Position numbers and translations under genes: made by a program. From Polaribacter sp. Hel_I_88 (GTDB lineage: Bacteria; Bacteroidota; Bacteroidia; Flavobacteriales; Flavobacteriaceae), in assembly GCF_000687935.1 (NCBI RefSeq), contig NZ_JHZZ01000001.1, positions 1,054,001 through 1,118,000 on the forward strand: a stretch of 64,000 nt of DNA. The letters are read 5' to 3'. A model generated the notes under the pieces. It saw nothing but the letters and a program-made list of their open reading frames with translations. It was not told where the DNA came from and made no database searches. Position 1 is the first letter of the stretch. The number at the start of each line of letters is the position of its first letter. Positions 26,367 through 35,977 of the stretch are shown one piece after another.

Positions 26367-26975
26367 ATGGCTTTTGAATTACCAGAATTAGGATATGCTT
26401 ACGATGCATTAGAACCAAATATTGATGCAAGAACTATGGAAATACACCATACAAAACATCATAATGGATATACAACAAAATTAAACGCAGCAATTGAAGG
26501 AACAGATTTAGAAGGAAAATCTATTGAAGACATTCTTACTAATTTAGATATGAGTAATAGTGCTGTTAGAAATAATGGTGGTGGTTTTTACAATCACTCA
26601 TTATTTTGGTCTGTAATGAATCCTGAAGGAAAAGGATATTTATCTGGTGAATTAAAAGATGCTATCGAAGCTGCTTTTGGCTCTAAAGAATCTTTTATGG
26701 ATGCTTTTTCTAAAGCTGCAGCAACACAATTTGGTTCAGGTTGGGCTTGGTTGTGTGTACACCCAGGAGGAAAAGTAGAAGTTTGTTCTACACCAAATCA
26801 AGACAATCCGTTAATGCCTGGCGTTTCTTGTGGAGGAACTCCTATTTTAGGATTAGACGTTTGGGAACATGCATATTACTTAAATTACCAAAACAGAAGA
26901 CCAGATTATATTGATGCTTTCTTTAAAGTTATTAACTGGAATGAAGTTGAAAAAAGATACGCTGAAGCTAAATAA
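26367..26975 (+). CDS. sodB: Fe/Mn superoxide dismutase
   Basis: 202 aa. N-terminal half [20 protein letters not shown] with metal ligand H in HHTKHHNGY; second ligand in NHSLFW; C-terminal [19 protein letters not shown] with ligands D and [10 protein letters not shown] is present. It detoxifies superoxide in the cytoplasm. Fe versus Mn use cannot be fixed by eye. It has its own promoter, and a strong terminator follows. Confidence 0.96.
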   Translation: MAFELPELGYAYDALEPNIDARTMEIHHTKHHNGYTTKLNAAIEGTDLEGKSIEDILTNLDMSNSAVRNNGGGFYNHSLFWSVMNPEGKGYLSGELKDAIEAAFGSKESFMDAFSKAAATQFGSGWAWLCVHPGGKVEVCSTPNQDNPLMPGVSCGGTPILGLDVWEHAYYLNYQNRRPDYIDAFFKVINWNEVEKRYAEAK

Positions 26976-27046
26976 AGGCGCAATATTTTTTATTATCTCA
27001 CTCTTGTAAATAATGTAGGGATTTAATAAATTCATAAAATAGAAAA

Positions 27047-27077
27047 GCATCCAATTTTTAAGTTGGATGTTTTTTTT
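27047..27077 (+). terminator. intrinsic terminator of the superoxide dismutase gene
   Basis: GCATCCAA-TTTTTAA-GTTGGATG followed by eight T residues on the plus strand. It lies 72 nt after the stop. Confidence 0.85.
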
Positions 27078-27093
27078 ATGATATTAATTTTGA

Positions 27094-27672
27094 TTAATTA
27101 CTCAATTCTACAAAACCTGTATTATCTGAAGCAAAATAACTTGTTGCCACAGAAACACTAAAACTAATTCTCTTTGTTGCAGTTATCGGACTTACAAAAT
27201 TATCTGATAATTCAATTTCTGATGCATAAAAAGTAGCAACATCATTTTCGATAGTTATTACCAAATCTCCTGCTGGATCATCACCAACAAAAGGCGTGTA
27301 CCATTTTTCTGTACCTAAAACTGCATTATTAAAGTAAAATTGAGTTGTATTTAAATCAAAATCGCCATAATGTGTTAAAGTTTTTGAGGCTGTAGGAATT
27401 TCTTTAAAATAAATTAAAACACCATTTCCAAAACTAGTAGTTGCTGTTGGCATATTTTCGAAAGCTTGAATAGAATATACTGTACCAGATTGTAAATCGC
27501 CTTTTACAAATGTAAAATACTTTAAAGCCACTTCTTTGTCTGCACTGGAAACAGTATTTTTAGCAATATTTACTATTGGATTATCCATCATTTCTTCTTC
27601 AGAATTATTTTCTGTACAAGAAAAAATGGTAATAAATAATAAAGACGCAATAATAATTTTTAGCTTTTTCAT
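27094..27672 (-). CDS. lipoprotein of unknown function (originally a separate gene)
   Basis: 192 aa from ATG 27672. The N-terminus MKKLKIIIASLLFITIFSC is a full lipoprotein signal with lipobox cysteine, which makes no sense inside a longer protein. The mature part begins TENNSEEEMMDNP, a flexible acidic tether, followed by a beta-rich domain (LKYFTFVKGDLQSGTVYSIQ, WYTPFVGDDPAGDLVITIEN). No family recognised. It is probably made from its own start and cotranscribed with the repeat protein. Confidence 0.75.
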   Translation of the reverse strand: MKKLKIIIASLLFITIFSCTENNSEEEMMDNPIVNIAKNTVSSADKEVALKYFTFVKGDLQSGTVYSIQAFENMPTATTSFGNGVLIYFKEIPTASKTLTHYGDFDLNTTQFYFNNAVLGTEKWYTPFVGDDPAGDLVITIENDVATFYASEIELSDNFVSPITATKRISFSVSVATSYFASDNTGFVELSN

Positions 27673-30465
27673 AATTTTAGTTTTTAATGATTTTTTAGTG
27701 AATGTATTTGAATTTGTTTTTATTTGAATCACATAGATACCTTTTAAGAGTTCAGCAATATCTATACTTTTAATTTCTTCTAATTTTGATGGTACTTTCA
27801 CAACTTCTTTTCCCAATAAATTATATATTTTTACTTCATTTATTTCTTGATCATCCACCTTTATATTTAAAATTGATGAAGTTGGATTTGGATAGATTGT
27901 TACTTTAGATAGTAGATTTGATTGATTGTTAGTAACAGATAAAGCATTTTCTTGCAGCATAAAAAGTTCATTTCCTAAAGTTCCATCATCTGCAGAAAAA
28001 AGTAACGTATCATTAAAAACAAAAAAATTCTGTGGATTACTACCACTATTATATTGCTCTATTGATGGATTTATTTCTTGAAATAGTACTGTACCTTCTT
28101 CTGTGCCATCTGTAACCCAAAGTTCGTTAGCACTATTGAATTCTCCACCTCCAAAAAGTACTTTATCTCCAAAACTAACTAACTCTGTTAGAGATGCATT
28201 TCTACTACCAGTTCTTATATCTTTTACTAAAGTTGTTCCAGAATTTGTGCCATCAGATACCCAAAGTTCAGTTCCATTTATACCATCATCAGCAATAAAA
28301 AAAATATTGTTTTTGTGTGCTGTTAATTTAGATGGAAAACTTCCACTACTTCCATTTCTAATATCTTTTACTAGATTTGTAGTGTTACCATTTGTAACCC
28401 AAAGTTCTCCTCCATCAGAAAAACCTGCTGTAAAAAATAGTTTATCACCAGCAACCGTTAAATTAGATGGATCTATATTTGAAACTACAGTTGCAGTTGT
28501 GCCATCTGACTTTATAAGATCATCTTTAGCACTATAGTATAAAAAATCATTAAAAATTGTGTACAATCTTGGATTGCTACTACCAGAAAAATTGTAATGA
28601 TGATGAATTTTTGTACCAGCTTCTGTGCCATCAGATTCCCAAACTTCAAAATCATTATCTCCTGTATGTGCTGTAAAATATACTTTGTTTTTGTAAGTAA
28701 TTAGTTGTCCATCTCTGTAACTGTTTCCATCTCCAGGGTTCATATCTTTTATTAATACTGTTCCTGTCTCTGTACCATCAGATTTCCAAAGTTCAAAACC
28801 AGTAGTTCCATCACTTGCAAAAAAGAAAACTTCATTTTCTACTACTGTTAAATTACCAAAATTTAAACCAGCATTAAAACCAGCATTAATATCTTTAACC
28901 AAAACTGTACCTGATGCTGTGCCATCAGTCTTCCATAATTCTGTACCTGTATTTTGAGTAGTTGCTTTAAAATAAACAATACCATTTACCTCTACAAAAT
29001 TTGATGGATTTGAATAATAAATACCTTCATTAATATCTTTTAAAAGAACAGTATTTGTGCCATCAAAAACCCAAAGCTCTGCTCCTTGAAAACCATTATC
29101 CGCAGAAAAAAGAACCTTATCGTTAAATTCAAATAGATTTTTTACAAAAGAACCTCTATTACCAGTTGTATTAATATCTTTTAACATAAAAGTACCTGTT
29201 TCTGTACCATCAGAAATGTATAATTCAGTTCCTAAATAGTTACCATCTTTACCTGTGAAAATTAATTTATCTCCAAAAGCAATCATATCTTCCAAATTAT
29301 TATCATCATTTACAGGTAAAATATCTTTTACCAAAACTGTACCTGCAACTGTACCATCAGTTTTCCAAAGTTCGTAACCCAACTCATTATATCCTTGAAA
29401 ATAAATAACATCTCCTACTTTTTGGTAGGTGTTGTTATGAAAAAATTCAAAAATATCAATTTCGTTTTTTATGGTATTATTAGTTGTTCCATCAGAAGTC
29501 CAAAATGAATTTTTTCTATTAAAAGCAATTATTTGATTATTGATTACTTGTATTGCAATTATTGATTCCTCCAAATCTTTTACTAAAAAAGTAGTTGCAT
29601 CTGTACCCTCTGAAACCCATAGCTCTGTATTGTTTGTAAAGTAGATTTTTTGGTTAAAAACAGTTAGACCTATATTATTAAATGAAGTACTAGATGAACC
29701 AGAAGTTACATCTGAAACTAGTTGCGTTTCTTCTGGAGTACCATCTGTTTTCCAGAGTTCAAAACCGTTTGTACCATTACTAGCAATAAAATATATTTGA
29801 TCATTTAATACTTTAAAAAAATTGGGGAATGAACTTTTGTTTGAACCTGCATAAATATCTTTAACCATTTTTGTGCCAGCTTGTGTGCCATCTGTAACCC
29901 ACAATTCAGTTCCTTGAAACGAATTTGCTCTTGCACCATAAAAAATTTGATTATTTAAAATAGCAAAATTTTCACCAGATGGACTTATAGAACTAATTTG
30001 TGTTGTACCAGCTTCTGTTCCATCTGTTTTCCAAAGAGCATTTTGTGCAGATAAAATTATTTCATTATTTATTTCTGCATATATTGAACCAACAGTAGAA
30101 AAATCTTTAATTTTTTCTGTACCAGCATCTGTGCCATCCGTTCTAAATAAATATTGCTGACCATCTTCAATAGCAAAAAAGTACAAAAAATCTGTTGTTG
30201 CTAACGCTTTAAAGGATTTAATACCAGTTTCTAAACCTGTATAAATATCTTTTACTAAGATAGTACCTGTTTCTGTGCCATCTGTTTTCCAAAGTTCAGT
30301 TCCGTGAATTCCATCATCCGCAGAAAAATAAATTTCGTTTTTAAAAAAGATTTTTTCTCCTGGATTGCTAGAAGAATTTCCTAAATTAATATCTTGAACC
30401 AAGTTTGCTTGTGCAAAAGAGTTTACAATAAAAAAAAGAAAGAATAAGTGTATTAGTTTTTTCAT
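27094..30465 (-). CDS. T9SS-exported ELWxxDGT-repeat protein, now in frame with the next lipoprotein gene
   Basis: 1123 codons. MKKLIHLFFLFFIVNSFAQ is the signal peptide (ATG 30465). Residues ~25-800 consist of about 18 repeats built on ELWKTDGTEAGT-LVKDI. A type A T9SS sorting domain then begins at YPNPTSSILNIKVDDQEIN and runs to LKGIYVIQIKTNSNTFTKK. Instead of stopping, the frame reads SLKTKI and continues into a complete lipoprotein (27094-27672). One extra A in the six-base run at 27691-27696 would restore TKKIIKN and TAA at 27677. The ancestral protein thus ended there, 4 nt before the lipoprotein ATG. The role of the repeat domain, exported to the surface, is unknown. Confidence 0.85.
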   Translation of the reverse strand: MKKLIHLFFLFFIVNSFAQANLVQDINLGNSSSNPGEKIFFKNEIYFSADDGIHGTELWKTDGTETGTILVKDIYTGLETGIKSFKALATTDFLYFFAIEDGQQYLFRTDGTDAGTEKIKDFSTVGSIYAEINNEIILSAQNALWKTDGTEAGTTQISSISPSGENFAILNNQIFYGARANSFQGTELWVTDGTQAGTKMVKDIYAGSNKSSFPNFFKVLNDQIYFIASNGTNGFELWKTDGTPEETQLVSDVTSGSSSTSFNNIGLTVFNQKIYFTNNTELWVSEGTDATTFLVKDLEESIIAIQVINNQIIAFNRKNSFWTSDGTTNNTIKNEIDIFEFFHNNTYQKVGDVIYFQGYNELGYELWKTDGTVAGTVLVKDILPVNDDNNLEDMIAFGDKLIFTGKDGNYLGTELYISDGTETGTFMLKDINTTGNRGSFVKNLFEFNDKVLFSADNGFQGAELWVFDGTNTVLLKDINEGIYYSNPSNFVEVNGIVYFKATTQNTGTELWKTDGTASGTVLVKDINAGFNAGLNFGNLTVVENEVFFFASDGTTGFELWKSDGTETGTVLIKDMNPGDGNSYRDGQLITYKNKVYFTAHTGDNDFEVWESDGTEAGTKIHHHYNFSGSSNPRLYTIFNDFLYYSAKDDLIKSDGTTATVVSNIDPSNLTVAGDKLFFTAGFSDGGELWVTNGNTTNLVKDIRNGSSGSFPSKLTAHKNNIFFIADDGINGTELWVSDGTNSGTTLVKDIRTGSRNASLTELVSFGDKVLFGGGEFNSANELWVTDGTEEGTVLFQEINPSIEQYNSGSNPQNFFVFNDTLLFSADDGTLGNELFMLQENALSVTNNQSNLLSKVTIYPNPTSSILNIKVDDQEINEVKIYNLLGKEVVKVPSKLEEIKSIDIAELLKGIYVIQIKTNSNTFTKKSLKTKIMKKLKIIIASLLFITIFSCTENNSEEEMMDNPIVNIAKNTVSSADKEVALKYFTFVKGDLQSGTVYSIQAFENMPTATTSFGNGVLIYFKEIPTASKTLTHYGDFDLNTTQFYFNNAVLGTEKWYTPFVGDDPAGDLVITIENDVATFYASEIELSDNFVSPITATKRISFSVSVATSYFASDNTGFVELSN

Positions 30466-30543
30466 AATATATAATTTTAACATGGTGAAAATTAATTTAG
30501 TTCAGGAGCTTTTTACAGCTCCAGAACCAAATTAAGAGCTTGT

Positions 30544-31083
30544 TTATATTTCTCCATTTTTTTGTGCTGCATCAATTAAAATCGCAATTTTCCCACCTTT
30601 TCCTTTGGCAATTGCGTGCACAATTTGTTTGCCTGTTTCATCATCAGTAAAAACTTTAAAACTTTTTATAGTGTAGGTTTTTCCTGAAAAATCGGTAGCT
30701 AAAGCGTTCTCTTCTATGTATTTTTCTGATACAACCTTATTTTGTAAATTAGATACTGATGTTTTTAACAAATCGTTACCGGCAACACTTTTAGTAGTAT
30801 TTATGGCATTTTTTATGCCTTGAGTACTTTTTACATTTAGGTTTGCGACATCATTTACATTCTTAACAGTTTTCATTATATTACCTACAGAAAAACTATT
30901 TTTAAATTTATATACATAAGCAAAACTATTATCTTTAGAAGCAGATGCTAGTGTAATTTTATCTCCTTTTTTAAAGATTGTTCCGTTTTCTGATGTGTAA
31001 GGATCTTTTGAGTTTTTTCCTTTAATTTGCGCTAAAACTAACATTGGTGCTAATAATAGCAAGATGATTACATTTGTTTTCAT
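30544..31083 (-). CDS. secreted protein of unknown function
   Basis: 179 aa with signal peptide MKTNVIILLLLAPMLVLAQ. The mature part has a basic, serine-rich start, TIFKKGDKITLASAS, a helical middle of small polar residues (~residues 65-115), and a C-terminal beta/alpha part (GKTYTIKSFKVFTDDETGKQ, AIAKGKGGKIAILIDAA). No family recognised. It lies 79 nt upstream of the repeat-protein gene on the same strand and has a long, hairpin-rich leader. Confidence 0.7.
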   Translation of the reverse strand: MKTNVIILLLLAPMLVLAQIKGKNSKDPYTSENGTIFKKGDKITLASASKDNSFAYVYKFKNSFSVGNIMKTVKNVNDVANLNVKSTQGIKNAINTTKSVAGNDLLKTSVSNLQNKVVSEKYIEENALATDFSGKTYTIKSFKVFTDDETGKQIVHAIAKGKGGKIAILIDAAQKNGEI

Positions 31084-31110
31084 AATTTGATTTGTTTAAA
31101 TTAAAAACAG

Positions 31111-31161
31111 CATCCATTTCTCAATTGTTAATTCATTCTAAAAAAAGAATGCGAGATGGAT
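31111..31161 (-). other. hairpin in the leader of the secreted protein gene
   Basis: Outer arms CATCCATTTCTC (31111-31122) and GAGATGGAT (31153-31161), inner arms CATTCT and AGAATG around an A-rich loop. It is 28 nt upstream of the ATG at 31083 on the minus strand and inside the predicted 5' leader. Confidence 0.4.
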
Positions 31162-31211
31162 ACTGTTCCGTAAAATTTTTTAACTTTTTAGAATACAATG
31201 AATTAACACTC

Positions 31212-31219
31212 CAAAAGTA
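31212..31219 (-). promoter_or_regulatory. -7 box upstream of the secreted protein gene
   Basis: CAAAAGTA reads TACTTTTG on the minus strand, an exact TAnnTTTG match. It is 128 nt before the ATG, so the transcript would carry the hairpin at 31111-31161. Confidence 0.4.
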
Positions 31220-31283
31220 GTTTAGAAAAGAAAGGAAGTAAATAGAGGGTTTTACGTATTTGAGTAAGGTGTTTCCCTTATTT

Positions 31284-31940
31284 TTAGGTTGTTAAACCAT
31301 TTTGAAACGCAAAACGGATTAAAGAAGCCACATTATGTACATCAATTTTACGCATAATATTAGTTCTATGCGTATCTACAGTTCTTGGACTTATAAACAG
31401 CTTTTCGCCAATTTGAGTATTTGTTAAACCAATAGAAATGTATTTTATAACTTCTAATTCTCTTGAAGTTAAATCATTTAAAAGAGGAGATTTTTCTTTA
31501 TTTTTTTCAATAGATTTTGCTTTGCTTTTATTGAATAATAAGGCTTTAGTAACATCGGAATTAAAATATTCTTTACCTTCAAAAATTGTTTTTATACCTT
31601 GTATTAAATCCTCTTTAGGAATCGTTTTAATCATATACCCTTTTACACCAATTTCTACCAACTCTTTTATTATTGAAGCCTCTTGATGCATAGAAAGCAT
31701 TGCAATTTTTGTGTTCGGATGTTTTGCAATAATCTGTTTTGCTGTTTCAATACCATTTAAAATTGGCATATCAATATCTAACAAAACAACGTCTACAGGG
31801 ATGTTTTTAAGAAAGTTTAATGCTTCTTGTCCATTTTCTAAAACTGATAATACGCTTATTTCTTCATCGAAACTTATGGCATTTTTAATACCTGCAGCCA
31901 TCATAGGATGGTCATCAACAATAAGAATTTGGATAGTCAT
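31284..31940 (-). CDS. NarL/LuxR family response regulator
   Basis: 218 aa. The receiver domain shows LIVDDHPMMAAGI (acidic pair), VVLLDIDMPILNG (phospho-acceptor aspartate) and GYMIKTIPKEDL (conserved lysine). The C-terminal LuxR-type helix-turn-helix is LTSRELEVIKYISIGLTNTQ with RTVDTHRTNIMRKI. It is a DNA-binding transcription factor controlled by the kinase immediately upstream. Start and kinase stop overlap by one base (TAATG), indicating coupled translation. Confidence 0.95.
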   Translation of the reverse strand: MTIQILIVDDHPMMAAGIKNAISFDEEISVLSVLENGQEALNFLKNIPVDVVLLDIDMPILNGIETAKQIIAKHPNTKIAMLSMHQEASIIKELVEIGVKGYMIKTIPKEDLIQGIKTIFEGKEYFNSDVTKALLFNKSKAKSIEKNKEKSPLLNDLTSRELEVIKYISIGLTNTQIGEKLFISPRTVDTHRTNIMRKIDVHNVASLIRFAFQNGLTT

Positions 31941-33865
31941 TATTTTTTAATTTTTACTGTAATCAAAGTACCTTTTTCTGGACTTTTATCAAAACTAGCT
32001 TCTCCATTTATCATTTCTAAACGGCTTTTTATATTATCAAAACCAATTCCTTTTTTTGATTTTTGTAGATTGATCCCAATACCATCGTCTTCTACAATAA
32101 AAATAATATGATCTGCTGAATTTATCAATTGAACACTTACCGAAGTTGCTTTACTATGCTTAATAATATTATTTACCAATTCTTGGGTAATTCTGTATAA
32201 CGTAATCTCAATTTTTTCAGGTAGACGCTCCTTGACATTAAAATGCTCAAAAGTATACTCGATATTTACATGCGCTAAACTTCCTTTAAGTAAATCATCA
32301 ATGGCAGAAACTAAGCCTAATTCGCTTAATGCTCTTGGCATCATTTGGTGCGATATGTTTCTTAAATCTTCACTAGACTCTTCTAATGTACTTAAAACGG
32401 CTTTAGACGATTCATTATCCGATATTTTGAGTTTTGAAAATAAATCTCTTGATTTTAATATTGCACTGCCAATTTGCTGCACAACACCATCATGCAATTC
32501 TCTGGCAATTCTTGTTCTCTCTTTTTCTTCAGCAAATAAAATAGATTGTAAGTTTTTCTCTTTTTGGTTTGCAATTGCTAGCTGATGTTTCCGTTTATTT
32601 CGTTGAAAAATAGCAAGGCTTAAAAAGATTAAAATCGCTAAACTTCCAATTAAAACAAACGTCCAAGTTCTAGTTTTTGAAAGTTGTAATTCTGTTTCTG
32701 CTTTTTCTGTTCTGGTTTGTAAAAGTTCTTTTTCTTTCTTTTCTGTTTGATATTTGGTTTCTAACTCTTCCATTTTTTTTTGATTAGTATCTTCCATATA
32801 CTTATCATTAATGCTATCGCTTTGAGACTTAAAAAAAAACATTTTTTCAAAATCTTTTTTACTAGCACTTATATATCCTAAATAATTATTAGCTATAAAT
32901 AACTTCCTATTATCATTAACTTTTTCAAAATGTGCTTTTGCATCATAAAAAAGTTTTTCTGCCTTAGTAAAACTTAATTGTTTAAAATAGTTTTTAGCAA
33001 GGTTATATTTTAAATTAGCACTTTGTGTTTCAGAATTATATTTTTTTGAATAAATTAATGCTTCTTCTAGCGTTTCTATTCCTTTATTTGTTTTTCCATT
33101 ATTAAGGTAGACTGAACCTAAATTGGTAAGAGAATTTGAAATTATTTCATTATTATTTGTTTTTTTTGCATACTCTACAGATTTTAAATTGCTTTCAATA
33201 CATTTTTGAATATCATTTTTATAATTATATATTATTGCTAAATTCGAGTAAAGTGTAGTTGTAAAATTATCAAAATTTACACTTTTTGAATATTCTAATG
33301 CTTCTAAATAATATTCTAAAGCCTTATCATAGTTATATTTTAATTGGTATAAAGCTCCAATATTTGCTTTAAGCATATTAGCTTGCCTTTTATTACCCTT
33401 TTTATCTATAACATCAACTGCTTCTATAGCATATATCATTGCAGAATCTAATTTCTTATATTTCCCATAATAAGAAACTAAATTTGCTTTAGTTAATGCA
33501 ATACCAAGTGTATCATTTAAATTTTGTCTTATTTTAAGAGCCTTAAAAAAATAATCTTTACTTTTTATTGCATCTCCTTTTCTAAAGTAAGCACCACCCG
33601 AGCTTACATACATTTCAGCTAAATTTTCAAAATCATTTATCTTTTTAGCTAAATTAAGACCCAAATCACTATATTTTAAAGCGGAATCTATTGAAATTCG
33701 AGAATAATTCTTAGTTAAAGTAAATAGTATTTCAATTTTTACATTTTCATCTTTTGTATTTTTTAGTTCAATTTTAAGGCTATCAATTTCATTTTGTAAA
33801 CTTTGTGAAAAGACAAATGGAGTAAATGAAAACAAAAACACAATTACAATTACAATTTTTTTCAT
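31940..33865 (-). CDS. TPR-containing sensor histidine kinase (HisKA_3 type)
   Basis: 641 aa. Signal peptide or N-terminal membrane anchor (KKIVIVIVFLFSFTPFVFSQ), then ~330 residues of tetratricopeptide repeats (KALEYYLEALEYSKS, SLTNLGSVYLNNGKTNKGIE). A coiled coil and one transmembrane helix (TWTFVLIGSLAILIFLSLAIF) lead to the dimerisation/phosphotransfer motif ERTRIARELHDGVVQQIGSA. The HATPase domain has QELVNNIIKHSKAT, VEDDGIGIN and KKGIGFDNIKSRLEM. The TPR part is probably periplasmic. The partner is the overlapping LuxR-type regulator; the signal is unknown. Confidence 0.93.
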   Translation of the reverse strand: MKKIVIVIVFLFSFTPFVFSQSLQNEIDSLKIELKNTKDENVKIEILFTLTKNYSRISIDSALKYSDLGLNLAKKINDFENLAEMYVSSGGAYFRKGDAIKSKDYFFKALKIRQNLNDTLGIALTKANLVSYYGKYKKLDSAMIYAIEAVDVIDKKGNKRQANMLKANIGALYQLKYNYDKALEYYLEALEYSKSVNFDNFTTTLYSNLAIIYNYKNDIQKCIESNLKSVEYAKKTNNNEIISNSLTNLGSVYLNNGKTNKGIETLEEALIYSKKYNSETQSANLKYNLAKNYFKQLSFTKAEKLFYDAKAHFEKVNDNRKLFIANNYLGYISASKKDFEKMFFFKSQSDSINDKYMEDTNQKKMEELETKYQTEKKEKELLQTRTEKAETELQLSKTRTWTFVLIGSLAILIFLSLAIFQRNKRKHQLAIANQKEKNLQSILFAEEKERTRIARELHDGVVQQIGSAILKSRDLFSKLKISDNESSKAVLSTLEESSEDLRNISHQMMPRALSELGLVSAIDDLLKGSLAHVNIEYTFEHFNVKERLPEKIEITLYRITQELVNNIIKHSKATSVSVQLINSADHIIFIVEDDGIGINLQKSKKGIGFDNIKSRLEMINGEASFDKSPEKGTLITVKIKK

Positions 33866-33955
33866 AGCTTGTTTGGTTGGTTAACTTCACAAATATGAAA
33901 AAAATAATTTAAAATTCAAACATAATCCACTAAAAACTAGAGAGTAACAAAAACA

Positions 33956-33988
33956 AAAAAGCATCCCAAATATTTTAGAATGCTTTTT
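33956..33988. terminator. terminator after the purF-like gene
   Basis: AAAAAGCAT (33956-33964) pairs with ATGCTTTTT (33980-33988), with AAATATTT inside. A- and T-tracts flank both sides. It lies between the end of the amidotransferase gene and the start region of the histidine kinase, both on the minus strand. Confidence 0.7.
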
Positions 33989-34013
33989 TAATTTTTTGTG
34001 AATTTATTTTATC

Positions 34014-35912
34014 CTAATATGCCCTTTTATCATTCCCTTCATAAAAGTTAATAAAAGCTTGGTTCACTACTCTCATTCCTCCTGGAGTTGGGTAATTTCC
34101 TGTAAAGTACCAATCACCTAAATTATCTGGACATGCTTTGTGCAAACCCTCTATAGATTGATAAATAACCTCAACCTCTGCTTTTATATCTTCTGTTTTT
34201 AGCATTTCTGCAATTTTAACAGATATTTCTTCAGGTTTAAAAGCACTATAAATTTCTTTAACGTGATTTACAATTTCTTCGTCTTTTTTAGATTTTTGTG
34301 CAATACACTTCTTGTACACATCCTCTACAATATGGTATTTATCATGGTCTTTTAACAACTCTAAAGCAGCTTTAAACGCTATAAAAGCATCAATTCTTGC
34401 CATATCAATTCCATAACAATCTGGATAACGAATTTGTGGAGCTGAAGAAACTACCACAATTTTCTTCGGGCTTAAACGATCTAATATTTTGATGATACTC
34501 TTTTTAAGCGTTGTTCCACGCACAATACTATCATCAATAATTACCAAGTTATCTGTTGGTTTTACAACACCGTACGTAATATCGTAGACATGTTCTACCA
34601 AATCGTCTCTTGAACTATCATCCGCAATAAACGTTCTTAATTTTGCATCTTTTATGGCAATTTTCTCAAAACGAGGTCTTTCAGATAATATTTCTGTAAC
34701 TTTTTTTGCAGATAATTTTGCTCCTCCAGCTAAAATTTTTGTAGTTTTTTGTTGATTTAATAAATCTTCTGCAGCTTCTGTCATTCCATAAAAAGACGTT
34801 TCTGCTGTATTTGGAATATAAGAAAAAACAGTGTTAGATATATCAGAATCAATCGATTTTAAGATTTTTGGAAATACGTATTTTCCTAAATTTTTACGTT
34901 CTTCGTAAATGCTTGCATCACTTCCTCTAGAAAAATAAATACGCTCGAAAGAGCAGGCTTTATTTTCTCTTGGTTCCATAACTTTTTTAATAGAAACATT
35001 TCCACTTTTTTTAATGATTAAAGCATGTCCTCTTTCTAATTCTTGGACTTTATCAATGGTAACGTTAAAAACAGTTTGTATAACTGGTCTTTCTGATGCA
35101 ACTACTACAACCTCATCATCTTCATAAAAATATGTGGGTCTTATTCCATTAGGATCTCTTAACACAAAAGCATCTCCATGACCCACTAAACCAGCCATTG
35201 CATATCCTCCATCCCAATTTTTAGAAGATCTTTTTAAAACTTTTTTTAGACTTAAATTTTCTTCAATATATGGTGATGCGTCTTTTTTACTAAACCCTTT
35301 TTTCTTTGCTTTTTGATATAATTTAGCCACTTCATCTTCTAAAAAATGTCCAATTTTTTCCATGACAGTTACAGTATCTGTAGCTTCTTTTGGATGTTGC
35401 CCTAACTCAATTAACTCCTCTAACATTTGATTAGAATTGGTCATATTAAAATTACCTGCAACAATTAAATTTTGATGTTTCCAATTGCTTTGACGCAAAA
35501 ATGGATGTACACTTTCTATTGAATTTTTACCAAAAGTTCCATAACGTACATGTCCTAAAAATAAATTACCCACATAAGGCATGTTTTCTTCTTGCCAATT
35601 TACGTCGTCTTTTTTATCAGGATTTTGTTCTAAAACACCATTTAAACGTCCGTTAATTTGTGCAAAAATATCTTGAATTGGTTGCGATTGATTAGATCTA
35701 ATTCTACTAATATATCTAGTTCCAGGTGCAACATTAAATTTTACGCTTGCAAAACCTGCTCCATCTTGCCCACGATTGTGTTGCTTTTCCATTAATAAAT
35801 ACATTTTATTAATGCCGTAAAAAGCAGAACCATATTTGTCTTTATAAAACTGTAATGGCTTTTTTAATCTAACCAATGCTATGCCACATTCGTGTTTAAT
35901 TGCGTCGCTCAT
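34014..35912 (-). CDS. purF: amidophosphoribosyltransferase-like class II glutamine amidotransferase
   Basis: 632 aa. The N-terminal domain is class II GATase with MSDAIKHECGIALVRL (nucleophile Cys9 after a short leader, needing processing) and HNRGQDGAG. FLGHVRYGTFGKNS and DPNGIRPTYF follow. The phosphoribosyltransferase motif is LVIIDDSIVRGTTLKKSI. The protein is about 130 residues longer than typical PurF; the extra length is at the C-terminus and in inserts, as I recall for Bacteroidota members. Predicted role: first step of purine synthesis, transferring glutamine ammonia to PRPP. Its upstream neighbour is a PfkB kinase on the same strand. Confidence 0.88.
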   Translation of the reverse strand: MSDAIKHECGIALVRLKKPLQFYKDKYGSAFYGINKMYLLMEKQHNRGQDGAGFASVKFNVAPGTRYISRIRSNQSQPIQDIFAQINGRLNGVLEQNPDKKDDVNWQEENMPYVGNLFLGHVRYGTFGKNSIESVHPFLRQSNWKHQNLIVAGNFNMTNSNQMLEELIELGQHPKEATDTVTVMEKIGHFLEDEVAKLYQKAKKKGFSKKDASPYIEENLSLKKVLKRSSKNWDGGYAMAGLVGHGDAFVLRDPNGIRPTYFYEDDEVVVVASERPVIQTVFNVTIDKVQELERGHALIIKKSGNVSIKKVMEPRENKACSFERIYFSRGSDASIYEERKNLGKYVFPKILKSIDSDISNTVFSYIPNTAETSFYGMTEAAEDLLNQQKTTKILAGGAKLSAKKVTEILSERPRFEKIAIKDAKLRTFIADDSSRDDLVEHVYDITYGVVKPTDNLVIIDDSIVRGTTLKKSIIKILDRLSPKKIVVVSSAPQIRYPDCYGIDMARIDAFIAFKAALELLKDHDKYHIVEDVYKKCIAQKSKKDEEIVNHVKEIYSAFKPEEISVKIAEMLKTEDIKAEVEVIYQSIEGLHKACPDNLGDWYFTGNYPTPGGMRVVNQAFINFYEGNDKRAY

Positions 35913-35946
35913 TTTAAGTATACTTTTATTATATTTTTTAATAAAA

Positions 35947-35974
35947 AAAATCCGCGTTTTTAAGCGCGGATTTT
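35947..35974 (-). terminator. terminator of the PfkB kinase gene
   Basis: Perfect 10-bp stem AAAATCCGCG/CGCGGATTTT with an 8-nt loop, followed by a run of T residues on the minus strand, 3 nt after the kinase stop. Confidence 0.9.
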
Positions 35975-35977
35975 CAT

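Noticed and set aside
28103..28537. Plus-strand 144-codon open frame in the repeat protein
   Set aside because: Shadow of the ELWxxDGT repeats; composition is the complement of the repeat and there is no start signal.
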